DNA from: Sphingomonas cavernae
Lineage (GTDB): Bacteria > Pseudomonadota > Alphaproteobacteria > Sphingomonadales > Sphingomonadaceae
Reading direction: 5' to 3'
Assembly (NCBI RefSeq): GCF_003590775.1
Contig: NZ_QYUM01000004.1
Span: 496,001-560,000, forward strand
DNA: 64,000 nt
Below are positions 26,128-34,666 of the stretch, one piece after another. Position 1 is the stretch's first letter, and every line of letters begins with the position of its first letter. Below the pieces are notes generated by a model that saw only the letters and a list, made by a program, of their open reading frames with translations, was not told the origin of the DNA and made no database searches. The translations under genes and the position numbers were made by a program.

Positions 26128-26146
26128 GGGCCAGCGAAACTGGCCC
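26128..26146 (+). promoter_or_regulatory. Hairpin in the flagellin mRNA leader
   Basis: A perfect 7-bp stem GGGCCAG/CTGGCCC with loop CGAAA lies 41 bases before the flagellin start. In Caulobacter FlbT acts on a structured flagellin leader, and flbT is present in this cluster, so this hairpin is a candidate target. No flagellin promoter of the FliA type could be identified between 25954 and 26127. Confidence 0.35.
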
Positions 26147-26186
26147 AGGCCGCAGAAGTCGGCCTCAGATCCAGAAGGAATGAACA

Positions 26187-27032
26187 ATGGCGTTTTCGGT
26201 TAACACCAATGTCGGTGCAATGGCGGCTCTGCAGAGCCTCAACGCGACCAACCGCAGCATGTCCACCACGCAGAGCCGGATCAACACCGGTTTCAACGTT
26301 GCGTCGACCAAGGATGACTCGGCCAAGTACACGATCGCTCAGACGCTTCGCGGCGACCTGGGTGACCTGAAGGCCGTTACCTCCTCGCTCAGCAACGCCA
26401 AGAGCGTGACGGACGTGGCGGTCGCGGGTGCCGAGCAGATCTCCGACCTTACGAACCAGATGAAGTCGAAGGCGCTCGAAGCGTCTGACGCTGGTCTCGA
26501 CCAGCCCAGCCGCGACGCGATCGCCAAGGACCTCACGGCTCTGAAGGAGCAGGTGAACACGATCATCACCTCGTCGGATTTCAACGGCAGCAACCTGCTG
26601 CTCAGCACTGCCACCAGCGGCAGCGTGTCGGCGCTCCAGTCGGTTGCGACCGGCGCCACCCCGCTGACCGTTGCCAACCAGGCCCTCGACACCGCGTTCG
26701 CGGCGGGCACCGTCGGCGCCGCCGGCGCCGCCATCACGCTCGGCACGGCGGCGGCTGCTGGCACGCTGGCGACCGACGTCGAGACCTTCGCGACCGCGCT
26801 CAAGACGAGCCTCAGCACGCTGGGTTCGGCTTCGCGCAAGATCGACGGCCAGCTTCAGTTCTCGAGCAAGCTGTCCGACGTGGTCGAGAGCGGCATCGGC
26901 AACCTCGTCGACGCCGACCTGGCGAAGGAATCGGCGAAGCTTCAGGCCCTGCAGGTCCAGCAGCAGCTGGGCGTCCAGGCTCTGGGCATCGCCAACCAGG
27001 CGCCGCAGACGATCCTGTCGCTCTTCCGTTAA
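26187..27032 (+). CDS. fliC: Flagellin
   Basis: This is a 281-residue filament protein, short as in many alphaproteobacteria. The N-terminal D0/D1 segment (SVNTNVGAMAALQSLNATNRSMSTTQSRINTGFNVASTKDDSAKY region) and the C-terminal segment (ADLAKESAKLQALQVQQQLGVQALGIANQAPQTILSLF) are well conserved; the central variable domain is small and Ala/Thr/Gly-rich. AAGGAA precedes the ATG. It is monocistronic, with a very strong terminator. Possible regulation through the leader is described at the hairpin upstream. Confidence 0.97.
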   Translation: MAFSVNTNVGAMAALQSLNATNRSMSTTQSRINTGFNVASTKDDSAKYTIAQTLRGDLGDLKAVTSSLSNAKSVTDVAVAGAEQISDLTNQMKSKALEASDAGLDQPSRDAIAKDLTALKEQVNTIITSSDFNGSNLLLSTATSGSVSALQSVATGATPLTVANQALDTAFAAGTVGAAGAAITLGTAAAAGTLATDVETFATALKTSLSTLGSASRKIDGQLQFSSKLSDVVESGIGNLVDADLAKESAKLQALQVQQQLGVQALGIANQAPQTILSLFR

Positions 27033-27075
27033 GGAAGACGACCGCCCTGTTCCCCGACGGGGTGGATCACATACA

Positions 27076-27108
27076 GGCCGGGATGGTTCGCCATCCCGGC
27101 CTTTTTTT
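27076..27108 (+). terminator. Strong rho-independent terminator after flagellin
   Basis: An 11-bp perfect stem (GGCCGGGATGG/CCATCCCGGCC) closed by a TTCG tetraloop is followed by seven T residues. Confidence 0.95.
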
Positions 27109-27349
27109 GTCCGGACAATCACAGGCTGCACCGCGGGCCGCGCAACCGCACCACGCCAGGAAGCGGCGTAAAAAGGAACTATTTCAGACGATTCTTTTCG
27201 AACCCGCGCCCTAAGGGGAATTCCTTAGTTGGATATTGCCTCCCCGTGACTCAAAGCGATTGACGATGCTGCGACGGGGGGCCGGCGCCATCCATCTCTC
27301 GGGGGAAAGATGAGACCAGAATTTGTTGGGTTTGCGAATGAGGTCTTTG
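27109..27349. other. Intergenic region between flagellin terminator and hypothetical gene
   Basis: No coding sequence is supported here. An imperfect dyad CTAAGGGGAATTCCTTAG lies near 27213-27230 and may be a regulatory site for the downstream gene. No convincing -35/-10 pair was found. Confidence 0.4.
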
Positions 27350-27766
27350 ATGGATGTGCGCGTTAGTTCCGCGGCAGACGATGTAGCCGCGGAGAAGAGC
27401 AGAACTGGTTCAGAGTATCATTTCACGTTGAAACTGGTCGTAGACGACGCCGGCGAGCTATGGAATCTCGCCGCAAAGCGTTGCCTCGACTGGACGTCCG
27501 ACGAGATCGATGAAACCATCGGGCCCCGCGAGGATCCATCGATCGAGGATTGTCTTGCGATGGTGGCGCTGCCCGCACCGATCGCGGGATGCCGTATGAT
27601 CGATGTCGCGCTGCGCAAGGCCGGCAGACCGGGGGCGGAGCTCCGCAGCGGCGAATACGAAGTCGAGCCGCGTTCGTTTTCGCTCCGCATTGATGCACCG
27701 CATCTTGGCGGCGCACCGCACCTTTCGGGCGACGATGGCGCATCGGGACTGATCTGGCGTAGCTGA
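27350..27766 (+). CDS. Hypothetical protein downstream of flagellin
   Basis: This is a 138-residue soluble protein that I do not recognise. The middle (EYHFTLKLVVDDAGELWNLAAKRCLDWTSDEIDETIGPREDPSIEDCLAMVALPAPIAGCRMIDVALRK region) is compact and mixed alpha/beta; there is no signal peptide or membrane helix. The ATG at 27350 was chosen because GAGG lies 7 bases upstream; in-frame ATGs at 27323 and 27338 have poorer sites. It is alone, with the flagellin terminator before it and a repeat directly after its stop. It is not FlaF by sequence pattern. A motility role is only suggested by position. Confidence 0.55.
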   Translation: MDVRVSSAADDVAAEKSRTGSEYHFTLKLVVDDAGELWNLAAKRCLDWTSDEIDETIGPREDPSIEDCLAMVALPAPIAGCRMIDVALRKAGRPGAELRSGEYEVEPRSFSLRIDAPHLGGAPHLSGDDGASGLIWRS

Positions 27767-27771
27767 CGCTT

Positions 27772-27898
27772 CTAGACCTTGATCGTTTCAGGTTGAATCA
27801 ACCTGAAACGTGAATCAAGGTCTAAACTATTGGAATAGAGCCTGATTCACGCTTTCGGCGGAAGCGCGCAGCGCTTCCACCTCAAACGATCAGGCTCT
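27772..27898. repeat. Double-hairpin intergenic repeat, copy 1
   Basis: The first hairpin pairs TAGACCTTGAT...GTTTCAGGTT with AACCTGAAAC...ATCAAGGTCTA. The second pairs GAGCCTGATT with GATCAGGCTC and encloses AGCGCGCAGCGCTT. About 125 bases recur with few changes at 34511-34634. It begins directly after the stop codon of the preceding gene. Confidence 0.88.
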
Positions 27899-27910
27899 CG
27901 CCTCGCGTAA

Positions 27911-27948
27911 AACCAAAAGCCCCGCGCCAGCCGGAGCCGACGCGGGGC
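27911..27948 (-). terminator. Rho-independent terminator of the fliK-flgD operon
   Basis: On the minus strand an 8-bp stem GCCCCGCG with its complement CGCGGGGC is followed by TTTTGGTTTT, 22 bases past the flgD stop. Confidence 0.8.
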
Positions 27949-27970
27949 GGAATCGCCGATAGGACGGCGT

Positions 27971-28633
27971 TCAGGACGGAGCGGAGACCGCCACCAGGCC
28001 GCTCAGCGGCATCCGGATTCCGTTGACACCGAGCATCACATTGGCGCCGTCGGTGACGATGTCCTTCACGATCGCGACCGAATTGATGGTGGCCGGGATC
28101 GCCTTGCCTTCGGCGTCAAGCGCGGTCAGCGATAGCGTATAGGCGCCGTCGGTGGCACGCGTTCCGTCCGTCTTGATTCCATCCCAGGAATATTGGCCTT
28201 GCGCCTTGGGATCGAGCTTGGTCTCGCTGACGACATTGCCGCTCGCATCCTTCACCGTGGCAACGATCGAACTGGGCTGGCGGTCCGCATAATAGGTCCA
28301 TTTGGCGGGATCGCTGCCCAGCCCCGCAACCGGTGAATCGAAGCGGGCTTCGCGCCCGATGAAGTTGGAAGACTGCGCCATGTCTTGCGAGGCGATCCGC
28401 GACAGTATCTCGTCGAGCTTGCCCGTCTGCTGGATAGATTGTTCGACCTGCGAATATTGCACGAGCTGCTGCGTATATTCGGACGTATCCATCGGATCGA
28501 GCGGATCCTGATGCTGCATCTGCGCGGTCAACAACTTCAGAAACATGTTGAAATCCGCCGCGATGGTCGCCTTGGGAACCGCGCCTGTCCCGTTTGCGCC
28601 TTGCGCGGCCTCGTTGCCGGTGATCGTGGTCAT
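27971..28633 (-). CDS. flgD: Hook-capping (scaffolding) protein FlgD
   Basis: This is a 220-residue protein that caps the growing hook. The N-terminal conserved block is FNMFLKLLTAQMQHQDPLDPMDTSEYTQQLVQYSQVEQSIQQ. Tudor-like and Fn3-like domains follow (VSETKLDPKAQGQYSWDGIKTDGTRATDGAYTLSLTALD region). It lies 12 bases downstream of fliK in the same operon and is followed by a terminator. Confidence 0.95.
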   Translation of the reverse strand: MTTITGNEAAQGANGTGAVPKATIAADFNMFLKLLTAQMQHQDPLDPMDTSEYTQQLVQYSQVEQSIQQTGKLDEILSRIASQDMAQSSNFIGREARFDSPVAGLGSDPAKWTYYADRQPSSIVATVKDASGNVVSETKLDPKAQGQYSWDGIKTDGTRATDGAYTLSLTALDAEGKAIPATINSVAIVKDIVTDGANVMLGVNGIRMPLSGLVAVSAPS

Positions 28634-28645
28634 GTGTTCGGATCC

Positions 28646-30037
28646 TTATGCCATCAGGTCCACCCGGCCGCTCGACCGGAGCGACTGGTAGACGGGTTCG
28701 TCAGCAGCGCCTTCGCCGCCATTATGTGTGGCCCCCCCCTGCCCGCCACGCGTGTCGCTGCCCTGCTGGCCGCGCTGCCACGCCTGGCCGGCGTCACCGC
28801 CGCGGCTGTCGAAGCGGAAGGATTGAGGATCTGCGCGCACGCCCGCGTCGTTGAGCGCGCGCGACAGATCGCCCGCCTCGCGCCTCAGCATGTCGAGCGC
28901 AGCGGGACTGTCAGCGGCCATCACCGCGCGCAGGCTCCCCTCACGATCGAACGACAGGCGGACATCGATCCGCCCCATCTCGGCAGGATCAAGGCGGATG
29001 AGCACCTCTTCCTTGCCGGCGGCGACGTGCCGGGCGATCTCTACGCCCATGTCACGCCCGATTTGCCCCGGTTGAGCTGCGACCACTGGCTGGTGCGGCA
29101 TATGAGAAGCAGCGGCAGGATAGGGTTGCCCCGCCGGCCGTGGCGCAGGGGTAGCGAGCGCCTGGCTGAAAAGCTGCGAGGGGAGCGCTTCGGAAGCGCC
29201 ATCCCCTGTCATCGGCTTGGCGGTATCGGCCGCTGCCGTTCCCGCGCCGCCGCCCGTAGCGGCCGGCTCGGCCTTCTGCGCAGCAGCATTGTCAGCCAGC
29301 GCGATATCCCGCGCGGCGGCATTGGACGTGGTGTCAGGCGCGATCGACAGCGACGGAACGATCGGTGTCGAAATCGGCATAATCGCGTCCGACCCGGATT
29401 GGGCCGGACGCGCAGCTTCCGGGAGTGTCGGGACCGGAAGATCGATGTTCGTGTTGTCAGGCGCGGCCAGCGCCTCGGATTCTTCGGGCGCCACATCTTC
29501 AAACGCTGGCGCCGCGGTTTCGGGCAAGGCAGCAAGCGCAAGCCGCTCAGCGGCTGCTGACTGACTAGGAAGCGTGGCGGTTTGCTGCTCAGGCGCGGGC
29601 AGCGCGTGGCGCTGCTCGAGCGATACTGGCTTCGCATTGGCTTCGGTCTCACGAGACAGCGTCGAACCCTGTTCGCCCCCATGCTCCGAAGCGCCATCGG
29701 CCACGTCGTTTTCAGCCTCAATCTGCAGTTCAGACTGTGTCGCCATCTCGGCCGCCTCCGGCTGACCCGCCGTCCCCATCGCGTCCGGCAGCGACGCGAT
29801 ATCTCCCGTCGCCGGCGCTGTCGCATCGTGAGCATCGGCGGCGATCGCCATGCCGGGTGCTAACTGAGGCTGGGCCAGCGCGACGCGCGCATCCGCAGCG
29901 GTTGCGGTCGTCATCGTGACAATGCCCGCCGCCGCGCCCTGCAGCAGATCGCCGAACCCCGGCAACGCCGCCCCGGGCAACGCATCCGACGCGCGCGCGG
30001 GTGCCGCTATGGTCGGGATCATCGAAATGTTCATCAA
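28646..30037 (-). CDS. fliK: Hook-length control protein FliK
   Basis: This is a 463-residue protein. The first 330 residues are low-complexity, rich in Ala, Thr, Glu and Pro, as in most FliK proteins. The C-terminal Flg_hook domain is clear (EVLIRLDPAEMGRIDVRLSFDREGSLRAVMAAD, then LRREAGDLSRALNDAGV). FliK is secreted as a molecular ruler and switches FlhB specificity when the hook is complete. A TTCTATAAT box of the recurring type lies 39 bases upstream, so fliK-flgD can be transcribed separately from flhA. Confidence 0.88.
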   Translation of the reverse strand: MMNISMIPTIAAPARASDALPGAALPGFGDLLQGAAAGIVTMTTATAADARVALAQPQLAPGMAIAADAHDATAPATGDIASLPDAMGTAGQPEAAEMATQSELQIEAENDVADGASEHGGEQGSTLSRETEANAKPVSLEQRHALPAPEQQTATLPSQSAAAERLALAALPETAAPAFEDVAPEESEALAAPDNTNIDLPVPTLPEAARPAQSGSDAIMPISTPIVPSLSIAPDTTSNAAARDIALADNAAAQKAEPAATGGGAGTAAADTAKPMTGDGASEALPSQLFSQALATPAPRPAGQPYPAAASHMPHQPVVAAQPGQIGRDMGVEIARHVAAGKEEVLIRLDPAEMGRIDVRLSFDREGSLRAVMAADSPAALDMLRREAGDLSRALNDAGVRADPQSFRFDSRGGDAGQAWQRGQQGSDTRGGQGGATHNGGEGAADEPVYQSLRSSGRVDLMA

Positions 30038-30075
30038 ATAGTCTTCCCCTGGGCGCAGCGCGCCGTTCTCATGAC

Positions 30076-30084
30076 ATTATAGAA
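30076..30084 (-). promoter_or_regulatory. fliK promoter box (TTCTATAAT)
   Basis: TATAAT at 30076-30081 on the minus strand, in the 71-base gap between flhA and fliK. No GGCAA-type palindrome is present upstream, in contrast to fliL and fliF. Confidence 0.5.
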
Positions 30085-30108
30085 CGGAAACTCAGCGCGG
30101 TGGCGATC

Positions 30109-32190
30109 TCAGCCGATCGTACCAAGCGTGCGGATCCGCGCGCGCGCATGGATCTCATTCTGCGACAGCACGACGGTCGCCGGGCGAACGCGCTCGATGA
30201 TCGATCGGACGAAAGGTCGGATCGCCGGACTTGTCAGCATGCACGGAATTTCGCCATCGGACGCCAGCTTGTCGTAGGTCTCGCGCACCGACGCGATGAA
30301 ACTCTGCAGGCTCGAGGGCGCCATGGCGAGATGACGATCGTCGCCCTGCCCCATGATCGCCTCAGCGAACTCGTTGTCCCAACGCGCTGCCAGCGTGACG
30401 ATTGGGATCGTGCCGTCATGCACCTGCTGGGCAGAGATCTGACGCGCGAGCCGGCTGCGGACATGCTCGGTCATCTGTGTCAGATTCTGCGTGAAGGCAG
30501 ATGCCTCGGCGATGCCCTCGAGGATCGTCGGGACGTCGCGGATCGAGACGCCTTCGGACAAAAGATTCTGAAGGATGCGCTGGACGCCCGAGATCGAGAT
30601 CTTGGACGGGATGATGTCCGCGACGAGCTTTTCCGATTCCTTGTGAACTTCGGTCAGCAATTTCTGCGTCTCGCTGTACGAGAGCAGATCTGCGATATTG
30701 TCCTTCACGATCTCGGTCAGGTGCGTGGTAATCACCGTGCCGCAATCGACCACGGTCAGTCCGCGGAACCCCGCCTCTTCGCGCAAGTCGCGGTCGATCC
30801 ACATCGCGGGCAGGTTGAACACGGGTTCGCGCGTCTCTTCGCCCGCGATCCCCGCATTGCCGCCGCCGGGATTGATCACGAGCAGCTTGTCGAGCCGGAT
30901 CTCGCCGCGCGCTGTCTCGGTTTCCTTGACATAGACGATATATTCGTTGGCCTTGAGCGCCATATTGTCCAAAATGCGCACCGCGGGCAGCACGAAGCCG
31001 AAGTCGATCGCCATCTGGCGGCGCAGCGCGCGGACCTGATCGTCGAGCCGCGGGTCGGAACTTGAGTCATTGATGAGCGGCAGCAGCGCGTAGCCGAGTT
31101 CGATGCGGACCGCGTCGATCGCGAGCGTGCGCGCGATGGGTTCCTCGGTGGGCTCTGCTTGCTGCTGCGCGATTGCTTCCTCGACGCGCGCCTTGGCCGC
31201 TTCGGCATCGGCCTTCTGCGACATCTTCCACGCCAGCCAGCCGCAGCCACCGCCAAGCACGGCGAACGGGATGAAGGGCAAGCCGGGAACAAGCGCGAGC
31301 GAAATCATCAGGAACGCGACCATCCCGAACGCCTTGGGATAGCGGCCAAGCTGGTCGCCAAGCGCCGCCCCGGTTTTGCCCGAAATACCACCCTTGGAAA
31401 CGAGCAGGCCCGCAGCGGTCGAAACGATGAGAGCAGGGATCTGGCTGACCAGCCCCTCGCCGACCGTCAGCGTCGTATAGCTCTGGAAGGCGTCGCCAAA
31501 GGGCACGCCGTGAATGACCACGCCGATGATGAGCCCGACGACGATATTGATCGCGGTGATCAGCAGGCCAGCGACCGCGTCGCCCTTCACGAACTTCGAG
31601 GCACCGTCCATCGCGCCGTAAAAACCGCTTTCGGCCTCGATTTCGGTGCGACGCTCGCGCGCCTGGGTCTCCGTGATCATGCCCGCCGAGAGATCGGCGT
31701 CGATCGCCATCTGCTTGCCCGGCATCGCGTCGAGGCTGAAGCGTGCGCCGACTTCGGCGATGCGCCCCGCCCCCTTGGTGATAACGACGAAGTTGATGAC
31801 GATCAGGATCAGGAAGATGGTGAGGCCGATCACGGTCTCACCGCCCATCAGGAACTCGCCAAAGGCCGCAATCACGCCGCCCGCGGCATGATGCCCCTCG
31901 TGGCCATGCCCGAGGATCAGCCGCGTCGACGCCAGGTTGAGGCCAAGCCGCAACATCGTCACGATCAGCAGAATCGTCGGAAAGCTGGATAGTTGCAGTG
32001 GCTTGTCGATGAACAACGCAGTCATCAGGATCAGCACCGATGCGGTGATCGACAGCGCGAGCCCAAGGTCGAGCAGCCAACCCGGCATCGGCAGGATCAG
32101 CATCGCGATGATAGCGACGACACTCATCGCAAGCGCGAGGTCGCGACCGGGGCCGAGCTTCTTCAGAAACTGGTCTAGCTGGGTTGGCAT
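30109..32190 (-). CDS. flhA: Flagellar export gate protein FlhA
   Basis: This is a 693-residue protein. About eight membrane helices lie in the first 330 residues. The highly conserved cytoplasmic FHIPEP loop is present (RFSLDAMPGKQMAIDADLSAGMITETQARERR region), as is the large C-terminal cytoplasmic domain that docks chaperone-substrate complexes (VVDCGTVITTHLTEIVKDNIADLLSYSETQKLL region). It forms the nonameric ring of the export gate. It follows the small Fis-type regulator by 21 bases, downstream of fliF-fliN. Confidence 0.97.
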   Translation of the reverse strand: MPTQLDQFLKKLGPGRDLALAMSVVAIIAMLILPMPGWLLDLGLALSITASVLILMTALFIDKPLQLSSFPTILLIVTMLRLGLNLASTRLILGHGHEGHHAAGGVIAAFGEFLMGGETVIGLTIFLILIVINFVVITKGAGRIAEVGARFSLDAMPGKQMAIDADLSAGMITETQARERRTEIEAESGFYGAMDGASKFVKGDAVAGLLITAINIVVGLIIGVVIHGVPFGDAFQSYTTLTVGEGLVSQIPALIVSTAAGLLVSKGGISGKTGAALGDQLGRYPKAFGMVAFLMISLALVPGLPFIPFAVLGGGCGWLAWKMSQKADAEAAKARVEEAIAQQQAEPTEEPIARTLAIDAVRIELGYALLPLINDSSSDPRLDDQVRALRRQMAIDFGFVLPAVRILDNMALKANEYIVYVKETETARGEIRLDKLLVINPGGGNAGIAGEETREPVFNLPAMWIDRDLREEAGFRGLTVVDCGTVITTHLTEIVKDNIADLLSYSETQKLLTEVHKESEKLVADIIPSKISISGVQRILQNLLSEGVSIRDVPTILEGIAEASAFTQNLTQMTEHVRSRLARQISAQQVHDGTIPIVTLAARWDNEFAEAIMGQGDDRHLAMAPSSLQSFIASVRETYDKLASDGEIPCMLTSPAIRPFVRSIIERVRPATVVLSQNEIHARARIRTLGTIG

Positions 32191-32211
32191 GGATTGCTCC
32201 GGATGCGAGCG

Positions 32212-32499
32212 TTACGCCTGAAGCGCGGGCGAGACGGCAATGCCGTCCTCGATGAAGGTCCTGAGCTTGTTGCGCATCGTGCGCACCGAGATGCCGAGCA
32301 TCATCGCAGCCGTGGTTCGATTCCCGCGGCAATGCGCGAGCGTCTGCAGGATCAGCGCGCGCTCGACATCGGCGACGGTTCGGCCCACCAGGCCCTCGAT
32401 CAGTTCCGCGAGTTCGGGCGCGGGCATATACTCGCCGCGCAGCCGCGCGAGCACGGCGGGCACATTGATCGACACCGCGTCCTGGGAAGACGTCGCCAT
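32212..32499 (-). CDS. Fis-type helix-turn-helix protein (FlbD-like DNA-binding domain only)
   Basis: This is a 95-residue protein. The C-terminal half is a Fis/HTH_8 domain (VERALILQTLAHCRGNRTTAAMMLGISVRTMRNKLRTF), the same fold that ends sigma-54 activators such as FlbD, NtrC and FleQ. There is no receiver and no AAA+ domain, and no room for one: the gene is bounded by fliN (one-base overlap) and flhA. Such a protein can bind DNA but cannot activate sigma-54. It is a good candidate for recognising the GGCAA-N3-TTGCC palindromes in this cluster. It lies in the fliF-fliN-flhA operon, so its expression would rise with early flagellar genes. Confidence 0.85.
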   Translation of the reverse strand: MATSSQDAVSINVPAVLARLRGEYMPAPELAELIEGLVGRTVADVERALILQTLAHCRGNRTTAAMMLGISVRTMRNKLRTFIEDGIAVSPALQA

Positions 32500-32879
32500 C
32501 AGCGGTCCTGCCGTACGATTTCGGTGAGCGTCACGCCCAGCGCGCTGTCGATCAGGACGACTTCGCCGCGTGCGATCAGCCGGTTGTTGACGAATATGTC
32601 GACGGGTTCACCCACGCGGCGGTCGAGCTCGACGACATGGCCGGGCTTGAGTTTCAGGAGCTCGCCAATGTCCATGCGCGACCGGCCGAGTACCGCCTGC
32701 ACCTTTACGGGCACATCGAATACGGCCTGAAGATCATCCGCGGTCGGCGGTGTTGACGGGCGCTCGGGCGTCCAGGACATTTCCTCGTGCACGCCTTCAC
32801 TTTCGGCGCCGTCGGACGCGAATTGCGTTGGAGCAAGCTGACGCGGTTCGGCATCGTTGGTCATGGTTTCTTCTTTCAT
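32499..32879 (-). CDS. fliN: Flagellar motor switch protein FliN
   Basis: This is a 126-residue C-ring protein. The first 50 residues are charged and poorly conserved. The C-terminal SpoA domain is typical (VPVKVQAVLGRSRMDIGELLKLKPGHVVELDRRVGEPVDIFVNNRLIARGEVVLID region). The ATG at 32879 overlaps the fliF stop as ATGA; an in-frame start 12 bases earlier is less likely. The stop overlaps the Fis-type gene by one base, giving tight coupling fliF-fliN-HTH. Confidence 0.93.
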   Translation of the reverse strand: MKEETMTNDAEPRQLAPTQFASDGAESEGVHEEMSWTPERPSTPPTADDLQAVFDVPVKVQAVLGRSRMDIGELLKLKPGHVVELDRRVGEPVDIFVNNRLIARGEVVLIDSALGVTLTEIVRQDR

Positions 32880-34492
32880 GCGTTCATCCATTGGCGGATC
32901 ACCGAGGCGGATTCGGCGGGGCTGGCAGCGATCGCATCACCGATGCGGCGCAGCGCGGAGAGCTTGATGCGGCCGTCGACCTGCGCCAAAGCGATCTCCT
33001 GATCGAGCAGCGGCACATCGCCCTCGCGCATCGCCTCAAGCTGTTTCATGGCTTCGGGGTCGCCGTCCGCGGCGCGCTGCGCGAGCGCCAGCATCTCGGG
33101 ATCCTCTGCGGTCGGGGCAGCAATAAGCTCCCCGCCCTCGATCGCGGGTCCAGGCGCAGCCGATCTGGGCCGCAACATCCGGACCGCGAGCAGCACGACC
33201 CCTGCCAGCACGACAATCTTGAGCAGATCGAACAGATGGTCGGTGGTCAGTCCGAAAGGCAGAACGGACTCACTCGCGGCCATATCTTCGGACGCCGCGA
33301 AGGCCATGCTCTCGACGACCACGCTGTCGCCGCGTTCGGCATCGAAGCCCACCGCATTCTCGACCAGACGCGTCAGCCGCTGGATTTGCGGCTGGGGCAG
33401 GCCCTTGGGGCCACCATCGACCATGACCGCGACGGTCAGGCGGTTGATCTTGCCCGGCGTTTGGACGCTCACGGTTTTCTTGCTGCTGTTCTGGAAGGTG
33501 ATGTCCTCCGAGGACTCGTTGCGTGCCGAGCGGCGCGAATCCCCTCCGGTGCCGTCGATCGCACCCTCGGTTTCAGGGAGCTGCGCGCCCACGGTGACAC
33601 CCTCGGCCCCTGCCGCATTTTCGTCGCTCTGGTCGCTGGATTCGACGGTCACCTGATGCGCGATCACCTGGGTATCGGGATCGAAGACCTCGGCCTCCTC
33701 GCGCGTCTGGTCGCGGTCGAGCACCGCCGACACCTCGGCGCGTACCTTGCCCGCGCCGACGATCGGTTCGACCATCGCCTCAATCTGCGAGCGCAGCCGC
33801 GCCTCGACAGCGGTCTGGCGTTCCTCGATTTCGGAAGACCCCGCGCCGCCGCCTTCTCCCGCACGCGCCAGCAGCGCGCCCGACTGGTCGACGATCGAAA
33901 CGCTTTCCGGCGAGAGTTCAGGCACCGAGGAAGAAACCAGATAGCGGATCGCCTGCACGGTCTCACCGGTCAGTCGACCGTTGGTCTTCACGGTCACCGC
34001 GGCGGTCGCCTTGCGCGGTTCGGCGGCGAACATGGCGCGTTCGGGCATGACGATGTGGACCCGCGCCTTGCTGACTCGCTCCAGGCTCTCGATCGAGCGC
34101 GCCAATTCGCCCTCGACCGCGCGTGTCTCGTTCATCTTGGCGCGCGAGGACGATACACCGAAAGGCTCCTCGGCATCGAGGACCTCATAGCCAATCTTGC
34201 CGCCCAGCTTCTCCGAGGCCATCGCCATGCGCAGTTCGGCGAGTTTCTCGACGGGCGCCATGATCGACGTGCCGTCACTCGAAAGCTGGAAAGCGACGCC
34301 CTGTGCGCTGAGCTTTTCGGTGATCGACTGCGCCTGCGCAGGGTCAAGCTCGGTGTAGAGAAATCCCATCTCTGAAGACGGGCTTCTGAGCGCGAGCGCA
34401 CCGAGTCCGACGAGCAGGGCAAGCGTAACGCCGCCCATGATCATCAACCGTCGCGGCCCGAGCTGCGTGATCAAATTCCGCAATCCGTTCAA
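32876..34492 (-). CDS. fliF: Flagellar MS-ring protein FliF
   Basis: This is a 538-residue inner-membrane ring protein. A first membrane helix (RRLMIMGGVTLALLVGLGALAL), ring-building motifs with YscJ-like sequence (YTELDPAQAQSITEKLSAQGVAFQLSSDG region) and a second membrane helix (LFDLLKIVVLAGVVLLAVRML) appear in order. The C-terminal cytoplasmic tail (SALRRIGDAIAASPAESASVIRQWMNA) is the FliG-binding end. Unusually, fliF lies after fliG and fliH in gene order and has its own promoter, with a 125-base repeat in its leader. Confidence 0.95.
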   Translation of the reverse strand: MNGLRNLITQLGPRRLMIMGGVTLALLVGLGALALRSPSSEMGFLYTELDPAQAQSITEKLSAQGVAFQLSSDGTSIMAPVEKLAELRMAMASEKLGGKIGYEVLDAEEPFGVSSSRAKMNETRAVEGELARSIESLERVSKARVHIVMPERAMFAAEPRKATAAVTVKTNGRLTGETVQAIRYLVSSSVPELSPESVSIVDQSGALLARAGEGGGAGSSEIEERQTAVEARLRSQIEAMVEPIVGAGKVRAEVSAVLDRDQTREEAEVFDPDTQVIAHQVTVESSDQSDENAAGAEGVTVGAQLPETEGAIDGTGGDSRRSARNESSEDITFQNSSKKTVSVQTPGKINRLTVAVMVDGGPKGLPQPQIQRLTRLVENAVGFDAERGDSVVVESMAFAASEDMAASESVLPFGLTTDHLFDLLKIVVLAGVVLLAVRMLRPRSAAPGPAIEGGELIAAPTAEDPEMLALAQRAADGDPEAMKQLEAMREGDVPLLDQEIALAQVDGRIKLSALRRIGDAIAASPAESASVIRQWMNA

Positions 34493-34510
34493 GGCAAGCC
34501 TCGCGTACTT

Positions 34511-34634
34511 GGACCTTGATCGTTTCAGGCTGAACGGCCTGAAACGTGAATCAAGGTCTCAACTATCTGGGTAGAGCCTGATTTACGCTTTCGATCGAAG
34601 CGCGCAGCGCTTCGTCCTCAACCGGTCAGGCTCT
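34511..34634. repeat. Double-hairpin intergenic repeat, copy 2, in the fliF leader
   Basis: It matches the repeat at 27772-27898 with scattered substitutions: GGACCTTGATCGTTTCAGGC pairs with GCCTGAAACGTGAATCAAGG. A second stem GAGCCTGATTT...GTCAGGCTC follows. It lies between the fliF promoter box and the fliF start, so it should be transcribed and could fold in the leader. Confidence 0.88.
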
Positions 34635-34666
34635 GACAACAAAGGCCCTCTGCCCTTGCCTGTTTC

